This document shows, piece by piece, positions 5,672-6,802 of a stretch of 6,802 bases of DNA (positions are counted from its first letter, which is position 1; the number at the start of each line of letters is the position of its first letter). The notes beneath the pieces are model-generated. The model ran no database searches. It was given only the letters and a program-made list of their open reading frames with translations, and was not told where the DNA came from. This DNA is from Chitinophagaceae bacterium (lineage in GTDB: Bacteria; Bacteroidota; Bacteroidia; Chitinophagales; Chitinophagaceae): positions 1-6,802 of the forward strand of contig PMUF01000151.1 in the NCBI GenBank assembly GCA_003167015.1. Reading direction: 5' to 3'. The translations under genes were made by a program, and so were the position numbers.

Positions 5672-6802
5672 TTACTCCGCCCAGCTCATCGTATACCCCG
5701 GATTCTCTATTTCCAGGGCCTCGACAGTCAGCATCAGCGGATGAAAGGTATCCACCATCACCGCCAGCTCCTTCGTCTCCCTGGCGCCAAGGCTGCGCTG
5801 AACGGCCCCCGGATGCGGCCCATGTGGTATCCCGCCGGGATGCAGCGTGATCATCCCCCTGGTCACATTCTTCCGGCTCATGAAGTCTCCGTCCACATAA
5901 TACAACAGCTCGTCACTATCGATATTGCTGTGATTGTAGGGAGCAGGAATCGCCTGCGGATGGTAATCGAACAGCCGGGGACAAAACGAACATACCACGA
6001 AATTATGCCCTTCAAAAGTCTGATGTACCGGCGGCGGCTGATGCACCCGCCCAGTGATCGGCTCAAAATCATGTATGCTGAAGGCAAAAGGATAACAGCA
6101 GCCGTCCCAGCCAATCACATCGAAAGGATGGTGACCATAATGGATGCCATACATCCGTCCCCTCTTCTTTGTCAGGATCAGAAAATCCCCCTTCTCATCA
6201 CGCGTCGTCAGCAGCTGCGGCCCGCGGATATCCCGTTCACAATAAGGAGAATGCTCCAGCAACTGCCCGTAAGGGCTAAGGTATTTTTTGGGATACCGGA
6301 TCGGGCTGAAAGATTCCACGATAAACAGCCGGTTATCCGCATTGTCGAACCGGATCCGGTAAATCGTCCCCCGCGGCACTACCAGGTAATCCCCGTAATT
6401 GAAGGATAATTCCCCATACATCGTTTCCAGCACCCCGCTGCCGTGATGGATGAAGATCAGCTCGTCCGCATCCGCATTCTTGAAAAAATAGTCCTGCATA
6501 CTCTGCTGCGGCGCCGCCAGCACGATATGGCAATCATTGTTGACCAGCACGGCACGCCGGCTCTGCAGATAATCTTCATGCGGCGGCACCTTGAATCCAT
6601 CGAAGCTCCGGTGCTTCAGCATTTTTTCCTCGGCAATCCGGGGCTGAACATCGTACGGCTCGTCTGTAGAGATGATTTCCGTTGGCGGATGACAGTGATA
6701 CAACAGGGAATAATCGTTGGAGAAACCTTCAGTACTGAATAATTGTTCCGAATAAAGAGACCCATCGGGCTGTCTGAACTGGGTGTGACGCTTATGGGGG
6801 AT
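5672..6802 (-). CDS. hmgA: Homogentisate 1,2-dioxygenase (N-terminus beyond right edge)
   Basis: This iron-dependent cytoplasmic enzyme opens the ring of homogentisate to maleylacetoacetate in tyrosine/phenylalanine catabolism. The frame is open from the stop at 5672 to the right edge, giving 376 residues. The TTG at 6703 is not the start: the upstream codons continue in homologous sequence (IPHKRHTQFRQPDGSLY). From my memory of Bacteroidota homologues only about ten residues are missing. In visible-fragment numbering, the cupin core holds PPPVHQTFE (His260), YNHSN (His291) with Asp297/Glu298 in DSDE, and GGIPHGPHPG (His327). The last three match the family's two-His, one-carboxylate iron site. 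Other marks are ELIFIHHGSG, QLLEHSPYCERD and AFSIHDFEP. The short ~385-residue form differs from the ~440-residue animal and Pseudomonas enzymes but is usual in Bacteroidota. The amidohydrolase follows 38 nt downstream. Neighbouring pathway genes, if any, lie outside the window. Confidence 0.96.
   Translation of the reverse strand: MPHKRHTQFRQPDGSLYSEQLFSTEGFSNDYSLLYHCHPPTEIISTDEPYDVQPRIAEEKMLKHRSFDGFKVPPHEDYLQSRRAVLVNNDCHIVLAAPQQSMQDYFFKNADADELIFIHHGSGVLETMYGELSFNYGDYLVVPRGTIYRIRFDNADNRLFIVESFSPIRYPKKYLSPYGQLLEHSPYCERDIRGPQLLTTRDEKGDFLILTKKRGRMYGIHYGHHPFDVIGWDGCCYPFAFSIHDFEPITGRVHQPPPVHQTFEGHNFVVCSFCPRLFDYHPQAIPAPYNHSNIDSDELLYYVDGDFMSRKNVTRGMITLHPGGIPHGPHPGAVQRSLGARETKELAVMVDTFHPLMLTVEALEIENPGYTMSWAE

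Noticed and set aside
5741..6409. Long plus-strand open frame (222 codons) opposite the dioxygenase
   Set aside because: It lies entirely antisense to a strongly supported hmgA. Its translation has no recognisable domain and no promoter or leader; it is a by-product of codon use on the other strand.
6701..6703. TTG as the start codon of the dioxygenase
   Set aside because: The 33 codons upstream to the edge are in frame and encode recognisable dioxygenase N-terminal sequence, so the TTG is an internal leucine codon.
1..6802. Defence system, phage or mobile element
   Set aside because: No transposase, integrase, CRISPR repeats, terminal repeats, tRNA gene or toxin-antitoxin pair is visible. 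The genes are metabolic or secreted proteins on one strand.

Overview
The window reads as a stretch of a Bacteroidota chromosome, most likely Chitinophagaceae or a close relative. Three things support this. One protein ends in a type IX secretion (T9SS) type A sorting domain, which is confined to that phylum. Start codons are preceded by A-rich or AT-rich leaders with no Shine-Dalgarno sequence. An exact TAnnTTTG -7 box lies upstream of the aldo/keto reductase. The family-level placement is inference from overall protein style and moderate GC content, not from a marker gene.

All five genes lie on the minus strand, so transcription runs from high to low coordinates. In that order they are: a homogentisate 1,2-dioxygenase (5672 to the right edge, N-terminus cut off); a YtcJ-type amidohydrolase with a probable lipoprotein signal (3999-5633); a large secreted right-handed beta-helix protein with a T9SS sorting domain (1321-3807); an aldo/keto reductase (180-1172); and the first 47 codons of a small unrecognised protein running off the left edge (1-141).

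The spacing suggests three transcription units. The dioxygenase and amidohydrolase are 38 nt apart and are probably cotranscribed. The beta-helix gene stands alone between gaps of 191 and 148 nt. The reductase and the small protein are again 38 nt apart. The dioxygenase opens the aromatic ring of homogentisate in tyrosine/phenylalanine breakdown. No other gene of that pathway is visible, and the amidohydrolase has no established link to it. The beta-helix protein has no SusC/SusD-like partner in the window, so this is not a recognisable polysaccharide utilisation locus.

The two noncoding gaps are short. The 191-nt gap upstream of the beta-helix gene is rich in small repeats: an 11-bp inverted repeat, a tandem 12-mer and a 13-nt palindrome. 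The 148-nt gap upstream of the reductase holds a -7-like box and an 8-bp interrupted hairpin. There are no RNA genes, CRISPR arrays, insertion sequences or phage genes. I found no convincing undescribed system. The most unusual item is the internally duplicated beta-helix protein and the repeat-rich region in front of it.
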